DNA from: Tissierellia bacterium
GTDB lineage: Bacteria > Bacillota > Clostridia > Peptostreptococcales > Acidaminobacteraceae
Length of the DNA: 64,000 nt
Assembly (NCBI GenBank): GCA_012520095.1
Contig: JAAYOV010000105.1
Coordinates: 22,264-86,263 of the forward strand
Reading direction: 5' to 3'
How positions within the stretch are numbered: position 1 is the stretch's first letter; every line of letters starts with the position of its first letter. A model generated the notes under the pieces. It was not told where the DNA came from, made no database searches, and was given only the letters and a program-made list of their open reading frames with translations. Below, piece after piece: positions 7,444 through 15,984 of the stretch. The translations under genes were made by a program, and so were the position numbers.

Positions 7444-9372
7444 TTAAGCCTGGATGGCGCGAGAGGAGACTTCCTCTCTAAGCTTGTCTATTAGTTCCGG
7501 GAGCCCCATCTCAAACTGCTTGTTTTTCCCCTTTTCATCGACTGAGAAGTGACGCACGGCAAATACGCCCTCGTCCATCTCTTTATCGCCGATGACAAGC
7601 ATATAGGGAACCTTTTCCATCTGTGCCTGCCGGATTTTATAGCCGACCTTCTCACTTCTCTGATCGTGACGAACCCGAAAACCGGCTTCCAAGAGCTGAT
7701 CGGCCACTTTCTTAGAAAACGCATGATGGCGGTCGGAAACGGGAATCACTCTGACCTGCTCAGGGGCAATCCATAACGGGAATTTTCCCGCAAACTCCTC
7801 GATCAGGATTCCCATAAACCGCTCCAAGCTCCCGAGAATCGTTCGGTGAACCATGACAGGCCTTGCCTTCTCTCCCTGCTCATTGATATAAGTCATGTCA
7901 AATCGTTCGGGCATTTGGAAGTCGAGCTGTATCGTCCCGCACTGCCATGTGCGTCCGATGGCGTCTGCAAGATGAAAATCGATTTTCGGGCCATAGAAAG
8001 CACCGTCTCCCTCATTGAGGATGTATTCCCTTCCCATCTCTCCAAGAGCTTCCTTGAGCTGAAGTTCCGCAAAATCCCATTGTTCTCGTTCCCCCATCGA
8101 ATTTTCCGGTCGAGTGGACAATTCCATGTGGTAATTAAATCCGAACGTTCCGTAAATATCATCACACAATCGAATGACACCTTTTATTTCCTCTTTGATC
8201 ATGCCGGCCGTCATAAACAGGTGCGCATCATCCTGCGTAAAAGCTCGCACACGCATCAGGCCGTGAAGCGCACCGGAGAGCTCATGGCGGTGAACCAAGC
8301 CCAGCTCCGCCCAGCGCATAGGAAAGTCTCGATAACTATACATGCGGTTTTTATAGATGAGAATCGAACCCGGACAGTTCATCGGCTTGATGGCATACTC
8401 TTCGTCATCGATCTTGGTAAAGTACATATTCTCTTTATAGTGATCCCAATGACCCGAGCGATGCCAGAGGCTTTCATTCAAAATCATGGGAGTACGAATC
8501 TCATCATATCCTGCTGCTTTGTGCTTTTCTCTCCAGAAACTCTCAAGCTCATTTCGGATTATCATTCCCTTCGAGTGGAAAAACGGAAATCCGGGACCCT
8601 CCTCGTGCATGCTGAACAGATCCATCTCTCTTCCAATCTTGCGATGGTCGCGCTTCTTGGCCTCTTCAAGAAAATGCAGATGCGCCTCGAGGTCCTTTTT
8701 CTTCTCATAGGTCGTACCATAGATCCTCTGAAGCATCTTGTTCTTTTCATCTCCGCGCCAATACGCTCCGGCGATGCTGAGAAGTTTTATCGCCTTGACT
8801 TTAGAAATATCTTTGAGATGAGGTCCTCTGCATAAGTCGATGAATTCTCCCAATTGATAAAAACTGATCACTTCATCTTCCGGAAGACTCTCAATAAGAT
8901 CAACTTTATAGACCTCTCCCATCGGCCTAAATCGATCGAGAGCCTCTTCCCGACTCATCTCAAAGCGCTCAAGCAAATGGCCTTCAGCGACTATTTTTTT
9001 CATTTCTTCTTCAATCCGCTCAAGATCTTCCGGAGAAAAACGATGCTCCGTATCGAAATCATAGTAGAAGCCGTCATCTATGGCAGGTCCGATGGCAAAA
9101 CGCACATCGGGGTACAGACGCTGGACGGCAAGCGCCATAATATGAGCGCTGGTATGCCAAAAAATCGCTTTTCCCTCGGGGTCCTCAAAACGGACAAAGC
9201 GAACCGAGGCATTTTCTGTCAACGTCTCTTGAAGCCCTCTGGTTTCTCCATTGACGACAGCTCCCAGAACATTTCGAGCGAGGCCTTCAGAAATACTTCG
9301 AGCAATCTCATAAAGCTGAACTCCCTTTTCATATTCTCTTGCCGATCCGTCCGGAAATGTTACCTTGATCAT
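7444..9372 (-). CDS. thrS: Threonyl-tRNA synthetase
   Basis: Charges tRNA-Thr in the cytosol. The 642-residue protein has the full ThrRS layout: TGS domain (MIKVTFPDGSAREYEKGVQ), editing domain with HTSAHIMALAVQRLYPDV, class II core with MRWAELGLVHRHELSGALHG (motif 2 region) and MVHRTILGSLERFMG (motif 3), then an anticodon-binding domain (QVRVIPVSDRH). I start at ATG 9372 after AGGAGGA; a longer in-frame reading enters the T-box terminator. Expression is controlled by the T-box leader directly upstream. Confidence 0.97.
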   Translation of the reverse strand: MIKVTFPDGSAREYEKGVQLYEIARSISEGLARNVLGAVVNGETRGLQETLTENASVRFVRFEDPEGKAIFWHTSAHIMALAVQRLYPDVRFAIGPAIDDGFYYDFDTEHRFSPEDLERIEEEMKKIVAEGHLLERFEMSREEALDRFRPMGEVYKVDLIESLPEDEVISFYQLGEFIDLCRGPHLKDISKVKAIKLLSIAGAYWRGDEKNKMLQRIYGTTYEKKKDLEAHLHFLEEAKKRDHRKIGREMDLFSMHEEGPGFPFFHSKGMIIRNELESFWREKHKAAGYDEIRTPMILNESLWHRSGHWDHYKENMYFTKIDDEEYAIKPMNCPGSILIYKNRMYSYRDFPMRWAELGLVHRHELSGALHGLMRVRAFTQDDAHLFMTAGMIKEEIKGVIRLCDDIYGTFGFNYHMELSTRPENSMGEREQWDFAELQLKEALGEMGREYILNEGDGAFYGPKIDFHLADAIGRTWQCGTIQLDFQMPERFDMTYINEQGEKARPVMVHRTILGSLERFMGILIEEFAGKFPLWIAPEQVRVIPVSDRHHAFSKKVADQLLEAGFRVRHDQRSEKVGYKIRQAQMEKVPYMLVIGDKEMDEGVFAVRHFSVDEKGKNKQFEMGLPELIDKLREEVSSRAIQA

Positions 9373-9382
9373 GATTCCTCCT

Positions 9383-9597
9383 AAAAAAAAATCCCGCCTC
9401 ATAGGGCGAGTCAACGCGGTTCCACCTAATTTCATCCTCAGATCTCAAAAGGGGATAACGCCCCCATGCGTCAGTCATTACCTGAAACTCCGCAGCGGTA
9501 CCGCTCTCATTCAATGAAAGCCTTTCACCTCCCGGCTTCTCTCTGCACATCGTCGTGAGAGTGCATGTCTGCATCTTCGTCTTATAAAATTACGTTC
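9383..9597 (-). promoter_or_regulatory. T-box leader of thrS (threonine)
   Basis: The leader carries the T-box core TGGAACCGCG (9415-9424), followed by a terminator hairpin (ACTCGCC with GGCGGGAT) and a run of nine T residues at 9383-9391. Upstream is a Stem I-like region whose distal part reads AGCC...GGCT (about 9521-9537). A likely specifier codon ACC (Thr) lies at 9497-9499 followed by a purine. Uncharged tRNA-Thr would favour antitermination. The specifier position is by eye and should be folded. Confidence 0.92.
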
Positions 9598-9626
9598 ATT
9601 CTATACCCACAAATAGAAGGTGTCAA
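9598..9626 (-). promoter_or_regulatory. Promoter of thrS T-box transcript
   Basis: -35 TTGACA (9621-9626), 17 bp spacer and -10 TAGAAT (9598-9603) on the minus strand. Confidence 0.85.
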
Positions 9627-9759
9627 ATCAGAAATTTAAACTCTCCTTGCTTTAATATATTTTCGCTTTCGCTATCGTTATCGTTATTCATAATCGAACA
9701 TTCTCTTGTCATTGCGATCTCTCAACTCGCCCCAAACCATTCCTATGCACGCAGACATT

Positions 9760-9799
9760 AAAAAACCCTCCGCGGAAGCTGTCTTCCCGCTTAGAGGGT
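9760..9799 (-). terminator. Terminator of opp operon
   Basis: Minus-strand stem ACCCTC/GAGGGT enclosing a second stem (GCGGGAA/TTCCGC), followed by six T residues at 9760-9765. It lies 15 bp after the oppF stop. Between it and the thrS promoter (9627-9759) I see only AT-rich sequence with a few TCGTTA-like units and no gene. Confidence 0.85.
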
Positions 9800-9814
9800 C
9801 GATTGCATGTAGTA

Positions 9815-10750
9815 TTATCGATTTGCTTCCATCCTATAGCCTTCCATCTCCCTTTGATTGCCAAGGACAAAATGACCGGGAACGACTTCTTCCCACACAG
9901 GCGGATCCTCATCATAATCATGCACGCTCGGATCATATACCAATATTTTTTTACCTCGCTCACTCTCGGGGTCGGGCTGGGGAACAACGGACAAAAGAGC
10001 TTTCGTATACGGATGCAGCGGAGCGCGAAACAATTCTTCACTTGGAGCCAATTCCACAAGTTGTCCTCGACTGATGACAGCGATGCGATCGGATATGAAA
10101 CGCATGACGGAGAGGTCGTGGGCAATAAACAAATACGTCAGCCCTCTCTCCTTTTGAAGCTTGCTCAGCAGATTGAGGACTTGCGCTCGAATCGATACAT
10201 CCAATGCGCTGATCGGCTCATCCGCTACAATGAATTCAGGCTCCATAATAAGAGAGCGAGCTACCCCGATTCTCTGGCGCTGTCCGCCGGAAAACTCGTG
10301 AGGAAAACGACTGGCAAACTCAGGAAGCAGTCCTACATCGAGAAGCGCCTGATCGACTAAGAGCGCTCTTTCGCGCTTCGAGAGATGTTTTTTCGTATTG
10401 TACGTGCCCTCTGCGACGATATAGTCAACTTTTGCACGCTCATTTAAGCTACTCATCGGATCTTGAAAGATCATCTGGATCTCCGAGACGACCTTTCTGT
10501 CCAATTCTCGAGAAATCTTGCCACTGATTCTCTCACCTTTATAGAGAATCTCCCCTCCGCTGACCGGGTGAATCCGCAGAATCGCCCGCCCAATCGTCGT
10601 CTTTCCGCTTCCGGATTCTCCTACAAGGCCAAATGTCTCTCCTTTATAAATGTCAAAGCTGACATTTTTAACGGCTCGAAATGGTTTGCGGCGCGATCCG
10701 AAGTTGACATCTAAGTTTCTGACGCTGAGAATAACGTCTCTTTCTTCCAT
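9815..10750 (-). CDS. oppF: Oligopeptide ABC transporter ATPase OppF
   Basis: Second ATP-binding subunit of a peptide importer, acting at the inner face of the membrane. The 311 residues contain Walker A GESGSGKTT, the ABC signature FSGGQRQRIGVARS, Walker B EFIVADEP and the C-terminal oligopeptide-transporter extension (LFRAPLHPYTKALLSVVPQP). I chose the ATG at 10750 because AAGGAG lies 6 nt upstream; an earlier ATG at 10756 overlaps the oppD stop. Last gene of oppABCDF, followed by the terminator. Confidence 0.95.
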   Translation of the reverse strand: MEERDVILSVRNLDVNFGSRRKPFRAVKNVSFDIYKGETFGLVGESGSGKTTIGRAILRIHPVSGGEILYKGERISGKISRELDRKVVSEIQMIFQDPMSSLNERAKVDYIVAEGTYNTKKHLSKRERALLVDQALLDVGLLPEFASRFPHEFSGGQRQRIGVARSLIMEPEFIVADEPISALDVSIRAQVLNLLSKLQKERGLTYLFIAHDLSVMRFISDRIAVISRGQLVELAPSEELFRAPLHPYTKALLSVVPQPDPESERGKKILVYDPSVHDYDEDPPVWEEVVPGHFVLGNQREMEGYRMEANR

Positions 10751-10752
10751 CG

Positions 10753-11796
10753 TCATCTCCTTCCCATGCCGCGGATGTTCTTAATATATTCCGGAGGTTC
10801 TACCTTCGGGGCCCGCGGATCCAAGAGCCAGGTCTTTGCCTTGTGCGTCGGCGAGACCTCAAAATACGGAGGCTCCTTTAAAAAATCGATTTCAAGCGCC
10901 TGTGGATTTCTCGGAGCAAAGGCGTCCCCCACTATCGGCGCAAAGAGATTGGGGGGCGTTCCCTTAATGGAGTACAGCTCTTCCCCCTTGATGCCCAATT
11001 GAGGAAGAGAGCTCAGCAGCGCCCATGTGTAAGGATGCCTGGGATCATAAAAGACCTCTTCAGCCGTGCCGATTTCCACGATGTCACCGGCATACATGAC
11101 GGCCACCCGGTCTGCCACATTAGCCACCACGCCCAAATCATGGGTGATAAAAATGATGGTGAGCATCAGCTTTTTCTTAAGTTCTTTCAAAAGATTGAGA
11201 ATCTGCGCTTGAATCGTCACATCGAGCGCAGTGGTAGGCTCATCGCAGATGAGAATCTTAGGCTGACAGGCGATGGCGATGGCGATGACGACGCGCTGCC
11301 TCATGCCACCGCTGAACTCATGAGGATATTGTCGAGCTCTTTTTTCCGGATTTTCAATCCCCACTTCATGTAAAAGCTCATGAACGGCTACCTTGAGATC
11401 GTCCCCGACCAGTTTTTGGTGGACTCGCACCGCTTCGGCAATCTGCGAACCGATCGTCTTAAGGGGATTGAGGCTGGTCATCGGATCCTGCAAAATCATG
11501 CTGATTTCTCGTCCCCGAAAGCCGAGCCAGTCCTTTTCTCCCTTAAATTTAGCCAAATCGCGCACCTCATGATCTCCATAGTAGAGTATTTCTCCACCGT
11601 CGATGAAGCCGTTGGCATCCAGAAGGCCGATAAAATTCTTATTGAGAACCGTCTTTCCGCTTCCGGACTCACCAACGATTGCCAATGTCTCTCCCCGATA
11701 TACGTCGACAGAAAGAGAGCGAATGGCGTGGAGTGTTCTGCCCCTTAAATTGAATTTTACATCGAGATCTTTAACACTGAGAATTTGCTTCTGCAT
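10753..11796 (-). CDS. oppD: Oligopeptide ABC transporter ATPase OppD
   Basis: First ATP-binding subunit of the importer, 347 residues. It shows Walker A GESGSGKTVLNKNF, Walker B KILICDEPTTALD, the signature FSGGMRQRVVIAIAIA and the Opp/Dpp C-terminal extension (EVFYDPRHPYTWALLSSLPQ). The start at 11796 follows GGGGGAG, 10 bp after the oppC stop; the upstream in-frame reading is the overlap with oppC. The C-terminal tail (about residues 285-347) is longer than usual and fits the clostridial OppD form. Confidence 0.95.
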   Translation of the reverse strand: MQKQILSVKDLDVKFNLRGRTLHAIRSLSVDVYRGETLAIVGESGSGKTVLNKNFIGLLDANGFIDGGEILYYGDHEVRDLAKFKGEKDWLGFRGREISMILQDPMTSLNPLKTIGSQIAEAVRVHQKLVGDDLKVAVHELLHEVGIENPEKRARQYPHEFSGGMRQRVVIAIAIACQPKILICDEPTTALDVTIQAQILNLLKELKKKLMLTIIFITHDLGVVANVADRVAVMYAGDIVEIGTAEEVFYDPRHPYTWALLSSLPQLGIKGEELYSIKGTPPNLFAPIVGDAFAPRNPQALEIDFLKEPPYFEVSPTHKAKTWLLDPRAPKVEPPEYIKNIRGMGRR

Positions 11797-11806
11797 ATTC
11801 TCCCCC

Positions 11807-12841
11807 TTAAACGTGCTGTTTCGGATCAGCTGCATCCGAGAAGGCGTTGCCCGAAACATAGAATGAAATCGTCACAAGCGAGAGAATAATCGTCGGATAG
11901 ATGAGCTGATAGCGAAGAGACGGCGAGAGCATCATCTGACGTCCGACATTGATGAGGTTTCCTAGACTCGCAACTGTCGCCGGCAGGCCTAAACCGATAT
12001 AGGTGATAAAAACTTCATATCCGATATTTGCCGGAATAGACAGCGCCATTCGGAGCATGATGATAGAAATCAGATAGGGCAGAAGGTTTTTGACGATAAT
12101 TTTTGGAGTCTTCGTGCCCAGGCATCGCGAAGCGAGATTATATTCCCTATCTCGGATAATGATAATAAAGTTTCTGATGAATCTCGCCATGCCGATCCAT
12201 CCTGTCAGACTCATCGCAAGGATCAGCGTTCCCACACCCGCCGGAAGGATGTAGGCAATCAAAATCAGAACGATGGTGACCGGGATATTGTCGAGAACAT
12301 TGTAAAGCTCGGTGAAAAAGAAGTCGAGCTTTCGCACATATCCCCATAGCACCCCGACAATAATACCGACAAAAGCCTCGATCAGCGCGACGACGACGCC
12401 GATGAACAGCGAGGTCCTCGTTCCCGCCCAAATATTAGCCCAGAGATCCTGTCCGATGGAGTTGGTTCCCAAGATAAAGCGATGTTGGGTTCCGTCCGTT
12501 AGCATGACTTCTGTACCCGGTTGCAAATTCCTATAGGGCAAGCCCGTCGCCGGATCATTGTTGACCTGAAAATAGCCTATCTGCCCCGGAAGCAAGGGCT
12601 GGATAAACGTAAAGAGTACGAGGATGACGACAATACTCAAGAAAAACATGGCTGATTTTTTCCTGGCAAATGCCCGGAAGGTCGAACGCCAATAGGAGTA
12701 ATTGCTGTAACCCGTCTTCTCTACTTTTGATTCGTCGAACTCGGCAAAGCGGAAGAGCTCTTCATCACTCATCTCTTCAGCCATTTTTTTTGTAAATTCA
12801 TCTTCCATCGACTCGATAGCGGGATGTTTGAGACGAGGCAT
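11807..12841 (-). CDS. oppC: Oligopeptide ABC transporter permease OppC
   Basis: Inner-membrane permease of 344 residues. A charged N-terminal cytoplasmic segment of about 75 residues precedes the first helix, then an extracellular loop containing FILGTNSIGQDLWANIWAG (OppC-type), and a BPD_transp_1 core whose EAA region reads YNLASRCLGTKTPKIIVKN. It overlaps the oppB stop by 1 bp (TGATG). It pairs with OppB to form the peptide channel. Confidence 0.94.
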   Translation of the reverse strand: MPRLKHPAIESMEDEFTKKMAEEMSDEELFRFAEFDESKVEKTGYSNYSYWRSTFRAFARKKSAMFFLSIVVILVLFTFIQPLLPGQIGYFQVNNDPATGLPYRNLQPGTEVMLTDGTQHRFILGTNSIGQDLWANIWAGTRTSLFIGVVVALIEAFVGIIVGVLWGYVRKLDFFFTELYNVLDNIPVTIVLILIAYILPAGVGTLILAMSLTGWIGMARFIRNFIIIIRDREYNLASRCLGTKTPKIIVKNLLPYLISIIMLRMALSIPANIGYEVFITYIGLGLPATVASLGNLINVGRQMMLSPSLRYQLIYPTIILSLVTISFYVSGNAFSDAADPKQHV

Positions 12842-13782
12842 CAGCGTCCCCCTTTCTTTTGACCCAAGGTTATGCGCGGATCCAGCAGCACCATCGCCAT
12901 ATCCCCGAGAATCAGCCCGATGATACCCACTGTTGCAAACAGAAGGACGATCGCCTGCACCATCGTATTATCCTGGCGCTTGATAACATCAACTAGAAGC
13001 CCTCCCATTCCCGGGATGCTGTAAAGAGATTCAATATAGATCGAACCGATGACTGTATTGAGAAACGAAGTAGGCAAATACTGTACCATCGGGACAAAGG
13101 CATTGCGAAACACATGGCTGAACATGATGTTGTTCTCCGAAAGACCCTTGATTCTCGCTAATTGGACATAATCTTTTGTCGACTCATCGACCATATAGCG
13201 GCGAAGCCACATGGCATAATATGCGATATTTCCCAAGGACATGGAAAAAACCGGCAAAATCCACATCTTCCAGTCATTAATATTAAAGAGCATCTTGATG
13301 CCGAGAAGTTGCGTGCCATATAATTGCAAAAATAAATAGTAGACTGCAGCCGGGACAGCCTGAATAAATACGACAAATCCGGTTCCCAAATGGTCGAAGA
13401 ATTTCCCCTTGTGCCGAGCCATCAGCGTCCCCATGGGAATGCCTATCGTTAAAGAGAGAAGAAGCGCCATGCTTCCAAGTTTTAAAGAAACGGGGATTTT
13501 CGGGGCAAGTATTTCTGTTACCGGCACATTATTTCGATAGATTCTTGATGTCCCCAAATCCCCCTGCAGGAGATTTTTAAACATGCGCCCTAATTGCACG
13601 GGCATGGGCTGATCAAGGCCCATCTGATGCAGTCCGCTCTCGATCTGCAATTTACTCATTTTATCAAAATTGGGGAAATACCCCTCAATAGGCATCTGTC
13701 TCAAAAGAATAAATACAATCGTCAAAATGATAAACAGAGTCAGCAGAGAGCGCAGGAGGCGCTTGGAGATATACATAAGCAT
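12841..13782 (-). CDS. oppB: Oligopeptide ABC transporter permease OppB
   Basis: Inner-membrane permease of 313 residues with the OppB start (MYISKRLLRSLLTLFIILTI), the SLKLGSMALLLSLTIGIPMG helix and an EAA region (KDYVQLARIKGLSENNIMF). It follows oppA after an 81 bp gap that contains a strong hairpin, so permease and ATPase levels may be set below that of the binding protein. Confidence 0.95.
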   Translation of the reverse strand: MLMYISKRLLRSLLTLFIILTIVFILLRQMPIEGYFPNFDKMSKLQIESGLHQMGLDQPMPVQLGRMFKNLLQGDLGTSRIYRNNVPVTEILAPKIPVSLKLGSMALLLSLTIGIPMGTLMARHKGKFFDHLGTGFVVFIQAVPAAVYYLFLQLYGTQLLGIKMLFNINDWKMWILPVFSMSLGNIAYYAMWLRRYMVDESTKDYVQLARIKGLSENNIMFSHVFRNAFVPMVQYLPTSFLNTVIGSIYIESLYSIPGMGGLLVDVIKRQDNTMVQAIVLLFATVGIIGLILGDMAMVLLDPRITLGQKKGGR

Positions 13783-13810
13783 ATTGATGCTCCTCCGGTG
13801 ATCTTTGATA

Positions 13811-13847
13811 AAACTCAGGGCTCCTGTGAAACAAGAGCCCTGAAACT
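13811..13847 (-). promoter_or_regulatory. Hairpin between oppA and oppB
   Basis: A perfect 9 bp GC-rich stem (TCAGGGCTC 13835-13843 with GAGCCCTGA 13815-13823 on the minus strand, 11 nt loop) follows oppA. It is followed by GTTTTATC rather than a clean T run. It could be a partial terminator or an RNA-stabilising element that favours oppA over oppBCDF. The structure is seen; the role is inferred. Confidence 0.7.
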
Positions 13848-13863
13848 CAGTCTGTTTCGCCTA

Positions 13864-15864
13864 TTATTGGACACCTATTTTGTCAAGCCACTCATCATAT
13901 CTCTGATTGAAAGTTTCCATGTCTACGTAATCATCGTAAATCGTCTGTCCCTTGTAACGGAGATTCGAGACGCCGCACGGAGCATACTGGCCTTCAAAGA
14001 TATTCAGACGCGTAGCCTGATAGCCTGCAGGATCAATAAAGTAAGGAATGACCACGGCGTTTTCAATGAGCATTGCTTCCGCTTCCGCGAAGGCCTTATA
14101 TCTCGGCAATGTATCGGCAATCCCCTTGGCTTCCTTCACTTTGGCGTAGTAAGCAGTCAGAAGTGTCTTCATGTCGCTTTCGCCTTCTTCAAAGAGGAGA
14201 TAGTCCATATCATTGTACGTATTGGCTTCGCGCTTATTGTCCGTGTCGCGAATGGTGTCATCGATAGCAAATGGCTCAGTCCATGTAGACGGATCTTCAT
14301 AGTCGGCGCCCCAGTTCAGGCGCATAAAGCCGTACATGCCGTTTCGGCGTACCTGGCGGAGGAACCCGTCAGCAGGTCCACCATAGAGCTCACAGACGAG
14401 GAAATCCGTTCCGAGAGCACCCTCCAGTTGCTGTTTGAGAAGGACACATTCCTGCTCCCAGTTGCTCATGTTGGAGCGGTATCCGAGGATCATTTTTACA
14501 GGCAGTGTAACACCGGCTGCCGTCAACTCCTCGATCGCCGCTTGTTTGTATTTCTCAATTTGCCCTGGATTGTAGAAATACTGGTCAACATTGTCAAATT
14601 CAGGAAGCATGGAGTAGTCAACATCGTCGACGCTGGTAAATGTTCTGGGGGTGATCGTACGCTGTGTCACTTCGATGCGCGCCTGCTCGTCGGGCTCCAG
14701 TGCATACATGGAGTAGTTGCGATCAAAAGCGGCCATGATTGCGCGACGGAAGTTGGTGTTTTGAACGGCCTTATCCCAGTTCTCGGGCTCCCAGCCATTT
14801 TCTTCCCAGGTCTTGAGCCGCTCGTCGTTGCCGGAAGCTGCACGGAAGTTAAATCCGTAGAAATACGAATAATCGGGAACAGCGCGTCCTTTTGAGACGT
14901 ATTCAGGATAGCTTGCCAGCCATTCATCGACGATGTCATTGCTGATAGCTGCGTAATCGACCTCGCCGCGGAGCACCATGGTGGGTGCCAACGTTGCCGC
15001 TTCGGCATTATAAGTGAGTTCGATTTTAGTGATGTGCACATTGCCGGCATCCCAGTTGGCATAATTCTTTTCATATACGCGCCTAACCTGAGGCTCATAG
15101 CTGGTGACAATATACGCACCGTTGTAGTACATGCGATCATTTGCTGTTCCGAAATCGAGCTTTAACTCGTCGAGAAGCGGGCCATATGCGGGCATATAGC
15201 ACACATATGTCAAACATGTCGGGAAGAAGGGATATTTATCCACGGTTGTATATTCAAGGGTATATTCATCGATCGCCTTGACTCCGACGGTGGCAAAGTC
15301 GGCGCCTGAATCATCCGCCACTTTCACATCCGTTTCAGCGAGTGTCTGATAGTATTCAGAAACCGTGTCATAATAGTCTGCAGCACCCTCAATCAGGTCG
15401 AGAATCATATAATCCGTTCCGGACTGATTTTGTGGATCGCAGACATATTTTGCCGCCGATACAAAGTCATGTGCCGTCACTTCCGCCATAGGCTCACCCA
15501 GATGGTTGAACCATTTGGTGCCCTGGCGAAGATGGAAAGTCCAAGTGAGTCCATCTTCCGATACTTCCCAGCTTTCAGCTAAACCCGGGATCAGCTCTCC
15601 GAATTCATTGTATTCAACCAATGTATCGATGACATTGGCACCTACGGTTTGTTCATTGGTGGCGCCTTCAATGAGATAATTCATCGATGAAATCTCAGCG
15701 CTGTACAGCGAACGATACACCATCGCTTCGCTGTCACCCAATGCATTGGCAACTTCCGTCGGTTCTTCGGGCGTTGACTCCTCTGTGGGAGCAGGAGACT
15801 GCTGGCACGAGGTAAGCAGTGAAAGCACAAGTACGAGGACCAAAATCCAAGTTACTCTTTTCAT
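13864..15864 (-). CDS. oppA: Oligopeptide-binding lipoprotein OppA
   Basis: Extracellular substrate-binding protein (SBP_bac_5 family), 666 residues. A lipoprotein signal peptide (MKRVTWILVLVLVLSLLTSC) ends in lipobox LLTSC with Cys20 as the lipid anchor, followed by a Pro/Glu-rich linker. Family motifs include LAESWEVSEDGLTWTFHLRQ and TKWFNHLGEP. It is longer than typical OppA (about 540-600) because of insertions in the second lobe. GGGAGG precedes the ATG. It directs specificity of the importer. Upstream genes for wall-peptide enzymes suggest peptidoglycan peptides, but no ligand can be read from sequence. Confidence 0.95.
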   Translation of the reverse strand: MKRVTWILVLVLVLSLLTSCQQSPAPTEESTPEEPTEVANALGDSEAMVYRSLYSAEISSMNYLIEGATNEQTVGANVIDTLVEYNEFGELIPGLAESWEVSEDGLTWTFHLRQGTKWFNHLGEPMAEVTAHDFVSAAKYVCDPQNQSGTDYMILDLIEGAADYYDTVSEYYQTLAETDVKVADDSGADFATVGVKAIDEYTLEYTTVDKYPFFPTCLTYVCYMPAYGPLLDELKLDFGTANDRMYYNGAYIVTSYEPQVRRVYEKNYANWDAGNVHITKIELTYNAEAATLAPTMVLRGEVDYAAISNDIVDEWLASYPEYVSKGRAVPDYSYFYGFNFRAASGNDERLKTWEENGWEPENWDKAVQNTNFRRAIMAAFDRNYSMYALEPDEQARIEVTQRTITPRTFTSVDDVDYSMLPEFDNVDQYFYNPGQIEKYKQAAIEELTAAGVTLPVKMILGYRSNMSNWEQECVLLKQQLEGALGTDFLVCELYGGPADGFLRQVRRNGMYGFMRLNWGADYEDPSTWTEPFAIDDTIRDTDNKREANTYNDMDYLLFEEGESDMKTLLTAYYAKVKEAKGIADTLPRYKAFAEAEAMLIENAVVIPYFIDPAGYQATRLNIFEGQYAPCGVSNLRYKGQTIYDDYVDMETFNQRYDEWLDKIGVQ

Positions 15865-15888
15865 TATTTCCTCCCATTTTAAATTCGT

Positions 15889-15906
15889 AACGGAACTCCA
15901 TCCGTT
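15889..15906 (-). other. Hairpin in oppA leader
   Basis: A 6 bp inverted repeat (AACGGA, 6 nt loop, TCCGTT) lies in the oppA leader, downstream of a possible -10 TATAAT at about 15921-15926 that lacks a good -35. oppA may therefore have its own weak promoter, separate from the hydrolase genes. Confidence 0.4.
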
Positions 15907-15984
15907 CGTTAAAAAACATTATAAAGCATATTACAGGAATACTCCAGTTTACAATTCTCTTATAGATATGTTTTATTATTTTTA

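Noticed and set aside
7846..8835. 329-codon plus-strand ORF inside thrS
   Set aside because: Antisense of a well-conserved synthetase; composition follows from the thrS codon pattern.
9373..9435. Upstream extension of thrS
   Set aside because: The extra codons are the T-box and terminator sequence; the TGS domain starts at 9372.
9660..9690. TCGTTA-like units near the opp terminator
   Set aside because: Too few and irregular to call a repeat array or CRISPR; I saw no CRISPR array or insertion sequence in the window.
13594..14895. 433-codon plus-strand ORF opposite oppB and oppA
   Set aside because: It is the antisense shadow of a recognised lipoprotein gene and the end of oppB, has no family match by eye, and no ribosome binding site.
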